This document shows, one piece after another, positions 1 through 7,013 of a stretch of DNA of 13,001 nt (position 1 is the first letter of the stretch; every line of letters begins with the position of its first letter). Under the pieces are notes generated by a model that saw only the letters and a list, made by a program, of their open reading frames with translations, was not told where the DNA came from and ran no database searches. Source of the DNA: Spirochaetaceae bacterium (lineage in GTDB: Bacteria; Spirochaetota; Spirochaetia; DSM-27196; SLST01); the NCBI GenBank assembly GCA_007129695.1, contig SKVA01000449.1:1-13001 (forward strand). The letters are read 5' to 3'. The translations under genes were made by a program, and so were the position numbers.

Positions 1-3
1 ATC

Positions 4-32
4 CTAACACGAACCTAACGCATTTCTAACAC
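4..32 (+). promoter_or_regulatory. Putative Pho box: three 11-bp-spaced heptamers
   Basis: Three direct heptamers CTAACAC (4-10), CTAACGC (15-21) and CTAACAC (26-32) are separated by 4-base spacers, giving an exact 11-bp period so that all three face the same side of the helix. PhoB and PhoP regulators are known to bind 6-7-bp direct repeats with this period. The repeats sit directly upstream of a pst operon that encodes its own PhoB-type regulator. I infer that this is the operator bound by the regulator encoded at 4512-5231. More units could lie left of the window edge. Confidence 0.72.
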
Positions 33-38
33 TATACT
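33..38 (+). promoter_or_regulatory. -10 box of the pst operon promoter
   Basis: TATACT matches five of six positions of the sigma-70 -10 consensus and directly abuts the last Pho-type heptamer. At the usual 17-bp spacing, the -35 position (10-15, CGAACC) shows no resemblance to TTGACA, as expected for an activator-dependent promoter. Transcription would start near 45, leaving a leader of about 30 bases before the pstS start codon. Confidence 0.6.
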
Positions 39-75
39 CACTGGTGAACAGTAGCCTCGGTGAAGTGGAGAAAAA

Positions 76-1005
76 ATGCGACTGACGCTCTCATTGGCGA
101 TCGCAGCTCTGGTGGTTGGCGCAACCGTCGTCGGACACCGCGACGGTGGACGCGTGGAACTCGCGGGCAGCTCCACGATGCTGCCTATCGTCGAATGGAC
201 GCTCTACCGGGTCGTCGATGACGCGTCGATCGGCACCACGAGTTACGCCGCGGTCGGCAGCGGAGCCGGCATCGCGCGACTGCTTGCCGGTGAGGTCGAC
301 GTCGCCGCATCGAGCAGGCCAATGAACCCGACCGAGCTGGCCGCGGCTATGTCGGCCGGGGTGAGTCCCGTCGGCGTCGTGATCGGCTACGACGCGGTGT
401 CGATCGTCGTTCCCGAGTCCAACACCTGGGCGACCAATCTGACGCACGATGAGCTGCGCCGCGCGATGTCGACCGCGATCGCGTGGTCGGACGTCCGCTC
501 GTCGTTTCCGCCAAATCCGATCGTCAGATTCGTTCCGGGTGCCGACAGCGGAACCCTCGACTTCATCGCAGAAGCGCTCTTTGACGGCGATCCTGCTCCG
601 ATGCTTTCCGCGTCGCGCGTGCAGTTCTCCGAGGACGACCACGTGCTCGCGCGTGGAGTCGCCGACAATCGCGACGCGATAGGGTTCTTCGGCCACGCGT
701 ACGCGCACCGGCTTCCGGGCACGGGGGTACGGACGGTCGCGATCGACGGCATCACACCCGACACCGAAGCGGTACGGCACGGCGCGTACCCGTTCGTGCG
801 TCCGCTATCGATCTATTCGACCGAGTATGCGCTTCGACACAGGCCGGAGGTCGTCGCGCTGTTCGGCGCGTTCCTCAGGCACGCCGCGGAAGCCGTTGCA
901 GTGAGCGGCTACTTCGACGCGGCCGATACGACGATCGCAGAGGGCATCGCGCGCGTGGCCGAGTACCGGCGTGACGCTGCCGATGACGGCGAGCGGGTGC
1001 GATGA
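76..1005 (+). CDS. pstS: Phosphate ABC transporter substrate-binding protein PstS
   Basis: This 309-residue protein is the extracytoplasmic phosphate receptor that would deliver phosphate to PstCA. Residues 1-20 form a hydrophobic export signal. There is no lipobox cysteine, so the mature protein is probably free in the periplasm or held by an uncleaved signal. Ligand-loop motifs are GSSTMLP (31-37), GSGAG (61-65), SSR (79-81) and PGADSGT (154-160). The SSR plus PGxDSGT combination resembles SphX-like members rather than E. coli PstS, which has Asp56 where Ser80 stands here. ATG 76 follows GTGGAG (65-70) with 5-base spacing. It is the first gene of the operon and its stop overlaps the pstC start (ATGA). 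At 309 residues it is slightly short for the family. The family call is secure; phosphate specificity rests on motifs and operon context. Confidence 0.92.
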   Translation: MRLTLSLAIAALVVGATVVGHRDGGRVELAGSSTMLPIVEWTLYRVVDDASIGTTSYAAVGSGAGIARLLAGEVDVAASSRPMNPTELAAAMSAGVSPVGVVIGYDAVSIVVPESNTWATNLTHDELRRAMSTAIAWSDVRSSFPPNPIVRFVPGADSGTLDFIAEALFDGDPAPMLSASRVQFSEDDHVLARGVADNRDAIGFFGHAYAHRLPGTGVRTVAIDGITPDTEAVRHGAYPFVRPLSIYSTEYALRHRPEVVALFGAFLRHAAEAVAVSGYFDAADTTIAEGIARVAEYRRDAADDGERVR

Positions 1006-1922
1006 TGTCGCGAACCCGGTCTGCCCCGGCCTGGTTCGCCAGGCGCCGACGTCCGGTCGAAGCCGCGATCACGGTGGTGTTCGCCGCGGCCGCGATCGTG
1101 TCGGCGATGCTCCTCGTCGGCATCGCGGCGCTGCTCGCCTACGAAACGGTAGCGTTGATCGCACGGACCGGGGTGAACGTCGGCGCCCTCCTGTTTTCCG
1201 CCCGATGGGTGCCGGAGAGCGGCGACTTCGGAGTGCTCGCGTTCGTTGTCGCTACGATCCTGACGAGCGCGATCGGCCTGGCGTTCGCGCTGCCGGTAGG
1301 CATCGCGACGGGCACCTACCTCGAGGAGTTCGCGTCGGCTCGCGTTCGCTCGCGTGTGGGCCCCGTGATGGAGACGGCGTCGCACGTCCCGACCGTCATC
1401 TTCGGATACTTCGCGCTGACTGCGCTCACCCCGGCACTACGGAACGTTTTCGGTGATGGTGTCGGCGTGTACAACGCGGCTTCCGCGGGGCTCGCGATCG
1501 GGTTCGCGCTCGTGCCGTACGTCGCGGCGCGGACGCAGGAGGCGATCTCTGCGGTTCCGATCGGGTTTCGTACGGCAGGGGTGAGCCTGGGCGCGACGAC
1601 CGCCGAGAACGCGATCCGGCTGATCCTTCCTGCATCACGGTACCGGCTTGCGACGGTCTGTCTGAACGCGACCGGACGCGCGGTCGCCGAGACGATGATC
1701 GTCGCGATGGCCGCCGGGATCGGACCACGGCTGGCGATCAACCCGTTCGCGGCGGTTGAGACGATCGCCGGTCACGTCCTGCGGGTCGGGGCCGGCGGTT
1801 CAGCGGCATCGATCGGTGAGCGCGGTGTGTTCGTCGTCGCGGCGCTGCTGTTCGCGGCGACGGTTGCGATATCGGCGGCGAGTCGCTCGCTCGCCCGCAA
1901 AGACCGGCGGGGGCGATCGTGA
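1002..1922 (+). CDS. pstC: Phosphate ABC transporter permease PstC
   Basis: This 306-residue inner-membrane permease is one half of the PstCA phosphate channel. Hydrophobic segments lie near 20-48, 78-105, 125-145, 158-176, 218-240 and 274-293, fitting six membrane spans. The cytoplasmic EAA loop that docks on PstB is EAISAVP followed by GVSLGAT (180-200). The family motifs YLEEF (106-110) and GRAVAET (225-231) are present. The arginine-rich N-terminus (13-17) fits a cytoplasmic start. It overlaps pstS by four bases (ATGA) and pstA by four (GTGA), so translation is probably coupled. A second ATG directly follows the first at 1005. Gene order S-C-A-B supports PstC rather than PstA. Confidence 0.93.
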   Translation: MMSRTRSAPAWFARRRRPVEAAITVVFAAAAIVSAMLLVGIAALLAYETVALIARTGVNVGALLFSARWVPESGDFGVLAFVVATILTSAIGLAFALPVGIATGTYLEEFASARVRSRVGPVMETASHVPTVIFGYFALTALTPALRNVFGDGVGVYNAASAGLAIGFALVPYVAARTQEAISAVPIGFRTAGVSLGATTAENAIRLILPASRYRLATVCLNATGRAVAETMIVAMAAGIGPRLAINPFAAVETIAGHVLRVGAGGSAASIGERGVFVVAALLFAATVAISAASRSLARKDRRGRS

Positions 1923-3028
1923 AACGGCCGCAGATGCGGCCGCAGATGCGGCCGCGAGCGCGCTCGAGCGCCGTGGTTCGCGCGCTCTTCGCGTTCGCGA
2001 CGGTCGTCACGCTGGCGTCGTTGACCGCGGTTGTCGCTCACGTCGTCAATACCGCAGCGGGACTCGTCGCAGTCGGCGGTCCCGATGCCTCCGACCGCTC
2101 GCCGATACCGGACTCACCCGTCGCGACGTCGGATCAGACCGGTGAGGGCGAGGTGATCGCAAGCTGGACGCTTCTGGAGTCGCTGGTGCGTCGTCGGCAG
2201 ATCGAACGCGAGGTCTCCGCCCTCCTCCCCGAAGGGACCCGACTCGAGTTCCGCAGCTGGCTCAGTCTATCGTTCGTCACCCGCGGATACAGCCCGAACC
2301 CCCTTCGCACCGGCATACGCGGCGCGCTGATCGGATCGGTATGGATGGTCGCGATCGCGGTGGTAGTGGCCGTACCAACTGGAGTCGCGGCGGCAATCTA
2401 CCTTGAGGAGTTTTGCCCCCGGGATCTGCTTCGGAAAGCGATGCGCGAGAGCGTACATCTCCTGGCCGGTGTGCCGTCGGTGGTCTACGGGTTGATCGGG
2501 CTCGTGCTCTTCGTCAGGTTCCTCGGACCGTTGACGTCGGGCGCGGCCTTTGGTGCGACCGCAACGCGCGTTCCTACCGGCCGGACAATCGTGTCGGCCG
2601 GCCTCACGTTGGCGCTTCTGACGCTGCCTCGGATCGTCATCGCGGCCGAGCAGGCGATCAACGCGGTCGAACCGCGAGTACGCCTCGCCGCGTTCAGCGT
2701 CGGCGCCACCCGGTGGCAGGTTGTGCGCGACCACGTACTCCCGCAGGCAGGACCCGAAATCGGCGCCGCGGCGATACTCGCCATCGCGCGCGCGGTCGGT
2801 GACGCGGCTATCGTGATCATGGTCGGAGCGTCGACGGTTGTGATCGCCGATCCGGGGCCGTTCGCCGCGTTCACGGCGCTGCCGGTGGTCGCGTACCAGT
2901 GGGCGATGCGGCCCGACGCGTCGTACCGGGGACTCGCGTCGGCCGCGCTGCTCGTGTTGCTGCTTCTCGTGGTAGTGTTGAACGCAGCCGCAGCCGTGGC
3001 GCGATCCCGAGCGCGGAGGACGCGATGA
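1919..3028 (+). CDS. pstA: Phosphate ABC transporter permease PstA
   Basis: This 369-residue permease is the second half of the phosphate channel. Membrane span 1 is near residues 20-45, followed by a long polar stretch to about 133 that is presumably periplasmic. Five further spans lie near 134-160, 180-203, 222-243, 280-310 and 338-360. The motif YLEEFCP (161-167) parallels YLEEF of PstC, GVPSVVYGLIGL (184-195) is typical of PstA, and the EAA loop begins EQAINAV (244-250) with GAT at 262-264. The E. coli protein has about 296 residues; the excess lies mostly in the first loop. The GTG start at 1919 overlaps the pstC stop. In-frame ATGs at 1934 and 1946, inside a tandem repeat, are alternative starts. 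Confidence 0.92.
   Translation: MKRPQMRPQMRPRARSSAVVRALFAFATVVTLASLTAVVAHVVNTAAGLVAVGGPDASDRSPIPDSPVATSDQTGEGEVIASWTLLESLVRRRQIEREVSALLPEGTRLEFRSWLSLSFVTRGYSPNPLRTGIRGALIGSVWMVAIAVVVAVPTGVAAAIYLEEFCPRDLLRKAMRESVHLLAGVPSVVYGLIGLVLFVRFLGPLTSGAAFGATATRVPTGRTIVSAGLTLALLTLPRIVIAAEQAINAVEPRVRLAAFSVGATRWQVVRDHVLPQAGPEIGAAAILAIARAVGDAAIVIMVGASTVVIADPGPFAAFTALPVVAYQWAMRPDASYRGLASAALLVLLLLVVVLNAAAAVARSRARRTR
1925..1955 (+). repeat. 12-bp tandem duplication at the pstA start
   Basis: CGGCCGCAGATG occurs twice in tandem (1925-1936, 1937-1948), followed by a partial third copy CGGCCGC (1949-1955). It encodes the repeated tetrapeptide RPQM and keeps the frame. Each full copy supplies an in-frame ATG, so the number of possible start codons depends on repeat number. 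Confidence 0.85.
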
Positions 3029-3849
3029 CACACGACGTGGGCTCGACGAACGAGCGCACCGCCATACTCAGCGCTGAAGATCTGGGCGTAGCGTACGACG
3101 ACATACCCGCGGTCAGCAATGTGACCGTCGCGTTCGCACGAGGCGAGGTCACCGCGCTTATCGGGCCCGCGGGTTCGGGCAAGACGAGCGTGCTGCGCGC
3201 GCTGAACCGGCTCCACGATCTGACACCGACGGCTCGCGTGCACGGAAGCGTCAGACTCCACGGCAAGGACGTCTACGATACCGATGTCGACGCGTTCGAG
3301 GTGCGCCGCCGTGTCGGAATGGTGTTTGAAACCCCGGCCCCGTTCCCGATGTCGATCTACGACAACGTCGCGTGGGGTGCGCGGATGCACGCGCGCACGC
3401 TCGACCTCGACGCGGTCGTCGAACAGGGGCTCGAGCGCGCGGGGCTGTGGGACGAGGTCAAGGACAAGCTGCGCCAGAGCGCGCTCAGACTGTCGGCGGG
3501 TCAGCAGCAACGGTTGTGCATCGCGCGGACAATCGCGGTCGATCCGGACGTGATCCTGATGGACGAGGTAACCGCGCCACTCGATCCGATTTCAACCGGC
3601 AAGGTCGAGGAGCTGATACTCAGGCTGCGGCAGGACTACGCGATCGTACTCGCGACGCACAATGTCCAGCAGGCGGGCAGACTCTCCGATCGGGTTACGT
3701 TCTTCCTGGTCGACGACAATCGTACCGGTCGACTGATCGAGTGGGCCGAAACCGATTCGATGTTCTTCGCGCCGCGTGACGCGCGAACGGAGGCGTACAT
3801 CTCCGGTCGCGCCGGAAGCGATCTGTCCACGCGAGGGAGGACCGGGTAA
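3025..3849 (+). CDS. pstB: Phosphate ABC transporter ATPase PstB
   Basis: This 274-residue cytoplasmic ATPase would power PstCA. It has Walker A GPAGSGKTS (47-55), the PstB-type segment PFPMSIYDNVAWG (106-118), ABC signature LSAGQQQR (156-163), Walker B VILMDE (176-181), D-loop LDP (186-188) and switch His212 in THNVQQ. Two departures stand out. The Q-loop residue is Glu102 (GAA, 3328-3330) where PstB normally has Gln, and the signature is LSAGQ instead of LSGGQ. I chose ATG 3025 because GGAGGA (3015-3020) precedes it by four bases and it overlaps the pstA stop as ATGA; the frame is open further upstream inside pstA. Length fits the family. Confidence 0.95.
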   Translation: MTHDVGSTNERTAILSAEDLGVAYDDIPAVSNVTVAFARGEVTALIGPAGSGKTSVLRALNRLHDLTPTARVHGSVRLHGKDVYDTDVDAFEVRRRVGMVFETPAPFPMSIYDNVAWGARMHARTLDLDAVVEQGLERAGLWDEVKDKLRQSALRLSAGQQQRLCIARTIAVDPDVILMDEVTAPLDPISTGKVEELILRLRQDYAIVLATHNVQQAGRLSDRVTFFLVDDNRTGRLIEWAETDSMFFAPRDARTEAYISGRAGSDLSTRGRTG

Positions 3850-4508
3850 TGGAATCGCGGCTGCGACTCGACCGGAAGATCGACGAGCTCTATCAGGACA
3901 TCCTCAAGATGGGAGCGCTCGTGGAGGAGGCGATCCGCCGCGCGGTCGAAGCGCTCAGCGCGACGGATGAACAGCTTGCGCGTACCGTGATCGATGGCGA
4001 CGGTCTGATTGACGCGCTTCACCTGCGGATCGAGGATTCGGGCACCCATGTCGTCGCGCTCGAACAGCCGGTCGCGAGCGACCTCCGCGGGATCATCACG
4101 ACCATGCGCATCGCGAGCGAGCTCGAGCGGATCGGCGACCACGCGCGCCACATAGCGCGTGCGGTCGGTCCGATGCCGCCCGAACTGCTCGATTCGGCGG
4201 TCACGCGGATCGGAGCAATGGCGCACCGCGCCGCGCAGATGGTTCACGACGCGTTGACCGCCTACGTCGACGGTAACGTCGACGCAGCCCGGGCTGTCGC
4301 GCGCCGCGATGACGAGATCGACGCCGCCCACGGCGAGCTCCGTCGCCGCCTGATCGAGATCATGCAGAAGCGCCCCGATCTGGTCGAACCCGCTCTCGAA
4401 CTCGCGTTCGTCAGCCGGTTCATCGAACGCGTGGGGGATCACGTCACGAACATCTGCGAGTGGATCGTCTTCGCCCGCACCGGAGAACACGTGGAGCTCA
4501 ATGGGTAG
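3849..4508 (+). CDS. phoU: Phosphate signalling regulator PhoU
   Basis: This 219-residue, all-helical cytoplasmic protein is made of two PhoU repeats. Each carries the metal-binding signature ExxxD followed by H: ERIGDHA with Glu93/Asp97, and ERVGDHV with Glu193/Asp197. PhoU proteins bind metal clusters at these sites and relay the state of the Pst transporter to the PhoR kinase, holding the pathway off when phosphate is plentiful. The start overlaps the pstB stop by one base (TAATG) and is preceded by GGGAGG (3835-3840). It sits between the transporter genes and the two-component genes, as expected for a protein linking the two. Length matches the family. Confidence 0.95.
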   Translation: MESRLRLDRKIDELYQDILKMGALVEEAIRRAVEALSATDEQLARTVIDGDGLIDALHLRIEDSGTHVVALEQPVASDLRGIITTMRIASELERIGDHARHIARAVGPMPPELLDSAVTRIGAMAHRAAQMVHDALTAYVDGNVDAARAVARRDDEIDAAHGELRRRLIEIMQKRPDLVEPALELAFVSRFIERVGDHVTNICEWIVFARTGEHVELNG

Positions 4509-4511
4509 CGT

Positions 4512-5231
4512 ATGAACCGAAAGACAGTACTGGTAGTCGACGACGAGAGAGACATCGCCGAGCTCGTGCGGGTCACGTTGACGCGCGACGGGTTCGGCGC
4601 CGAATGCGCGTACAGCGGCGAGGACGCGCTCGCGCGAGCGGCGGCGCTCGCGCCCGACCTGATCGTACTCGACCTCATGCTGCCGGGGCTGAGCGGTATC
4701 GAAGTATGCCGGCGCCTGAAGGAGGACGACGCTACTCGAAGCATTCCGATCCTGATGCTGACCGCGAAGACCGAAGACTCGGACATCGTGGTCGGGCTCG
4801 AGTCGGGTGCCGACGACTACCTGACCAAACCGTTCAGCCCAAAGGTGCTCGTCGCACGCGTGAAGACGATTCTCCGCCGCGAACACTCGGGCGGCACGGC
4901 GGCGGCAGCTGCGGCGGCAGCTGCAGCTGCAGCTGCAGAGACGATTTCGATTCACGGCGTGACGATCGACGTGTCGCGCCACGAGGTAGCGGTCGACGGA
5001 GAGTCGGTACAGCTGTCGGCGACCGAGTTCGCAATCCTCGAGTATCTGGCGCGCAACCCCGGCTGGGTATTCTCCCGGTACAAGATAATCGACGCGGTCA
5101 AGGGCAAGGACTACCCGGTCACCGAACGGTCGGTCGACGTCCAGATACTGGGACTGCGGAAGAAGCTCGGGTCGCGCGGAACGGTCATCGAAACGGTCCG
5201 CGGGGTCGGATACCGGCTTCGGGCCCGATAG
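4512..5231 (+). CDS. phoB: OmpR/PhoB-family phosphate response regulator
   Basis: This 239-residue transcription factor has an N-terminal receiver (about 3-120) with acidic pair Asp10/Asp11, phospho-acceptor Asp54 in LDLMLPG, Thr84 and Lys106 in TKPF. The C-terminal winged helix (about 145-239) carries the usual TEFAILEYL, RSVDVQILGLRKKLG and RGVGYRLR signatures. Between them lies an unusual run of 13 alanines (130-142). The likely partner is the kinase encoded directly downstream, which starts immediately after this stop codon (TAGATG). The likely target is the 11-bp-period repeat upstream of pstS. A GGAG at 4493-4496 is too far from the ATG to be a normal ribosome site, so translation is probably coupled to phoU, three bases away. 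Naming it PhoB rests on context. Confidence 0.9.
   Translation: MNRKTVLVVDDERDIAELVRVTLTRDGFGAECAYSGEDALARAAALAPDLIVLDLMLPGLSGIEVCRRLKEDDATRSIPILMLTAKTEDSDIVVGLESGADDYLTKPFSPKVLVARVKTILRREHSGGTAAAAAAAAAAAAAETISIHGVTIDVSRHEVAVDGESVQLSATEFAILEYLARNPGWVFSRYKIIDAVKGKDYPVTERSVDVQILGLRKKLGSRGTVIETVRGVGYRLRAR
4899..4937 (+). repeat. GC-rich alanine-codon tandem repeat
   Basis: GCGGCGGCAGCT is repeated twice (4899-4910, 4911-4922), followed by GCAGCT units and a final GCA. The stretch encodes 13 consecutive alanines in the response regulator linker. The 6-bp core is palindromic in tandem (AGCTGCAGCT), so the tract can form hairpins and is prone to slippage; changes in multiples of three or six preserve the frame. 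Confidence 0.9.
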
Positions 5232-7013
5232 ATGGCGACACCTCGACGTCGCCCACGCCGTCAGTCGCTGTTCGCGCGGCTCTACCCTATCCATCTGGGT
5301 ATCGTGGCCGCGTCGCTCCTCCTGGTCGCCGGCGCATCGCTCGTTACGTACGCCCGGGTCGACTCTGCACGGATCGTGGCGACGCTCGAAAGGTCCGCGA
5401 AAGTCGTCGCGGCCGGACTGCGCACCGACAGCGACCGAACGCAAGGGTTCGTCGCGAGCGTCATCGACGCGGCGGCGCTCGACTCGATCGATGTCTTCGC
5501 GTCTGACGGTTCGCTCGCCTACGGTGCTCCCGCCGGTGCCGCTTCGCGGGAACTCGGACGGCGAACGGGAAGCGGGATCGTCCGGCTAAACGGCGCGCGC
5601 TACGCGTACGCGGTCGAACCGCTCGCGAACGCGGGCACTCCATCGGACATCGCACAGGTACGGATCGTCAAGCGGCTCGAGTCCGAGCCGTGGCGGCACG
5701 GCGCTCCGCTGCTGGCGGTGTTCATCGCCGTCGCGTTGACGCTGGCCGCCGCGGCCGCCGTGCTGTACCGGTACCTCCGCTGGATAGATGAGCCGGTCTC
5801 GGCGATTCGCTCGACCGCGCGGTACCTGGCACGCGGAGAGCTCAACGTGCGCGTGCGAACGCAGGGCCCCCCGGAGTTACTCGCGCTCGCCGTCGATATC
5901 GACGAAATGGCAGATCAGCTTCGTCGGAGGATCGCCGACATCAGCCGTCAACGCAACCAGCTCGAGGCGATCCTGTCGAGCATGCTCGAAGGCGTCGTCG
6001 TGCTCGATCAGTCTCAGACGATCGTCAGTCTCAACGACGCGGCTGGACGACTCCTGAGCGTGTCACCGTCGAGCGCGACAGGGCGCACGCTCATCGACTC
6101 GCTGCGAAACGCCGAACTCGACGAAATAGCACGCGCGGCGCTCAACGGCGAGCAACCGGTTGAACGAACCATCACGCTCTACCGTGAGCGCCCGTTGCAC
6201 GTCCAGGTGCACGCGACGGCGCTCGAACGCGACGGCGTGTCGCCGCGCGGCTCTCTGATCGTCCTGAACGACATCACCAGGATAGTCCAGCTCGAGGCGC
6301 TTCGCAGGGACTTCGTCGCGAACGTCAGTCATGAGCTTCGCACGCCGATCACATCGATCAAGGGATTCGTGGAGACGCTCCTTGACGATGATTCCGATGA
6401 CCGCGACGAGCAGACTCGGTTCCTCAGGATCGTGCTCCATCACGCGAACCGGCTGAATGCGATCATCGAGGACCTGCTGAGCCTGTCGCGGCTCGAACAA
6501 CCCGACCAGCGGCTGCGGTTCGAGCGGTTCTCGATGGCGAAGGTGCTCGAATCGGCGATCGAGGCGTGTTCGTCGCGAATCTCAGAGAAGCGGATACGGA
6601 TCGAGCGCGAGGCGGACAACGACGACGACGACGCGTGGGGCAATCCGAGCCTGATCGAACAGGCGTTGATCAACCTGATCGACAACGCGGTCAAGTACTC
6701 GGCCGACGAAAGCACCGTCGCCGTTGCGCTGATCCTGCGCGACGCGTCGCTCGTGATCGAGGTTCGCGATCGCGGCGCGGGGATTCCTTCGCGCGACCTG
6801 TCGAGAGTGTTCGAACGGTTCTACCGGACCGACCGTGCGCGCAGCCGTGAGCTCGGTGGCACCGGCCTCGGCCTGGCGATCGTGAAGCACATCGCGCTCG
6901 CGCATGGCGGCCGCGTCGACGTCCGGAGTGTCTACGGAGAGGGCAGCACGTTCACGGTTGAGATCCCGCAACCCGAACCGCCCGCGACCGAACCACAGGC
7001 TCCTACGAAATAG
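5232..7013 (+). CDS. phoR: PhoR-type sensor histidine kinase
   Basis: This 593-residue membrane kinase probably phosphorylates the regulator encoded just upstream. In order it shows an arginine-rich N-terminus, membrane span 1 (about 22-41), an external domain of about 115 residues (42-156), span 2 (157-180), a HAMP-like linker (180-233), a PAS-like domain (about 240-350) and the kinase core. Core motifs are H-box FVANVSHELRTP with His367, N-box Asn485 in NLIDNAVKY, G1 DRGAGIP (513-519), F-box FERFYR (527-532) and G2 GGTGLGLAIV (542-551). The tail (580-593) is rich in Pro and Glu. The external domain is much larger than that of E. coli PhoR, more like Gram-positive PhoR, so direct sensing outside the membrane is possible. 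The last 11 bases overlap the oppositely directed gene at 7003. Confidence 0.92.
   Translation: MATPRRRPRRQSLFARLYPIHLGIVAASLLLVAGASLVTYARVDSARIVATLERSAKVVAAGLRTDSDRTQGFVASVIDAAALDSIDVFASDGSLAYGAPAGAASRELGRRTGSGIVRLNGARYAYAVEPLANAGTPSDIAQVRIVKRLESEPWRHGAPLLAVFIAVALTLAAAAAVLYRYLRWIDEPVSAIRSTARYLARGELNVRVRTQGPPELLALAVDIDEMADQLRRRIADISRQRNQLEAILSSMLEGVVVLDQSQTIVSLNDAAGRLLSVSPSSATGRTLIDSLRNAELDEIARAALNGEQPVERTITLYRERPLHVQVHATALERDGVSPRGSLIVLNDITRIVQLEALRRDFVANVSHELRTPITSIKGFVETLLDDDSDDRDEQTRFLRIVLHHANRLNAIIEDLLSLSRLEQPDQRLRFERFSMAKVLESAIEACSSRISEKRIRIEREADNDDDDAWGNPSLIEQALINLIDNAVKYSADESTVAVALILRDASLVIEVRDRGAGIPSRDLSRVFERFYRTDRARSRELGGTGLGLAIVKHIALAHGGRVDVRSVYGEGSTFTVEIPQPEPPATEPQAPTK

Noticed and set aside
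2899..3024. Upstream start for pstB inside pstA
   Set aside because: ATG 3025 has GGAGGA four bases ahead and matches the PstB N-terminus; the extension has no family similarity.
2485..3510. Minus-strand open frame opposite pstA and pstB
   Set aside because: Same codon-bias artefact; no motif, no ribosome site, and it spans two convincing genes.
3636..5444. Long open frame (602 codons) on the minus strand across pstB, phoU and the response regulator
   Set aside because: It is the antisense shadow of well-supported genes in GC-rich DNA; its translation is rich in Arg, Asp and His with no domain pattern.
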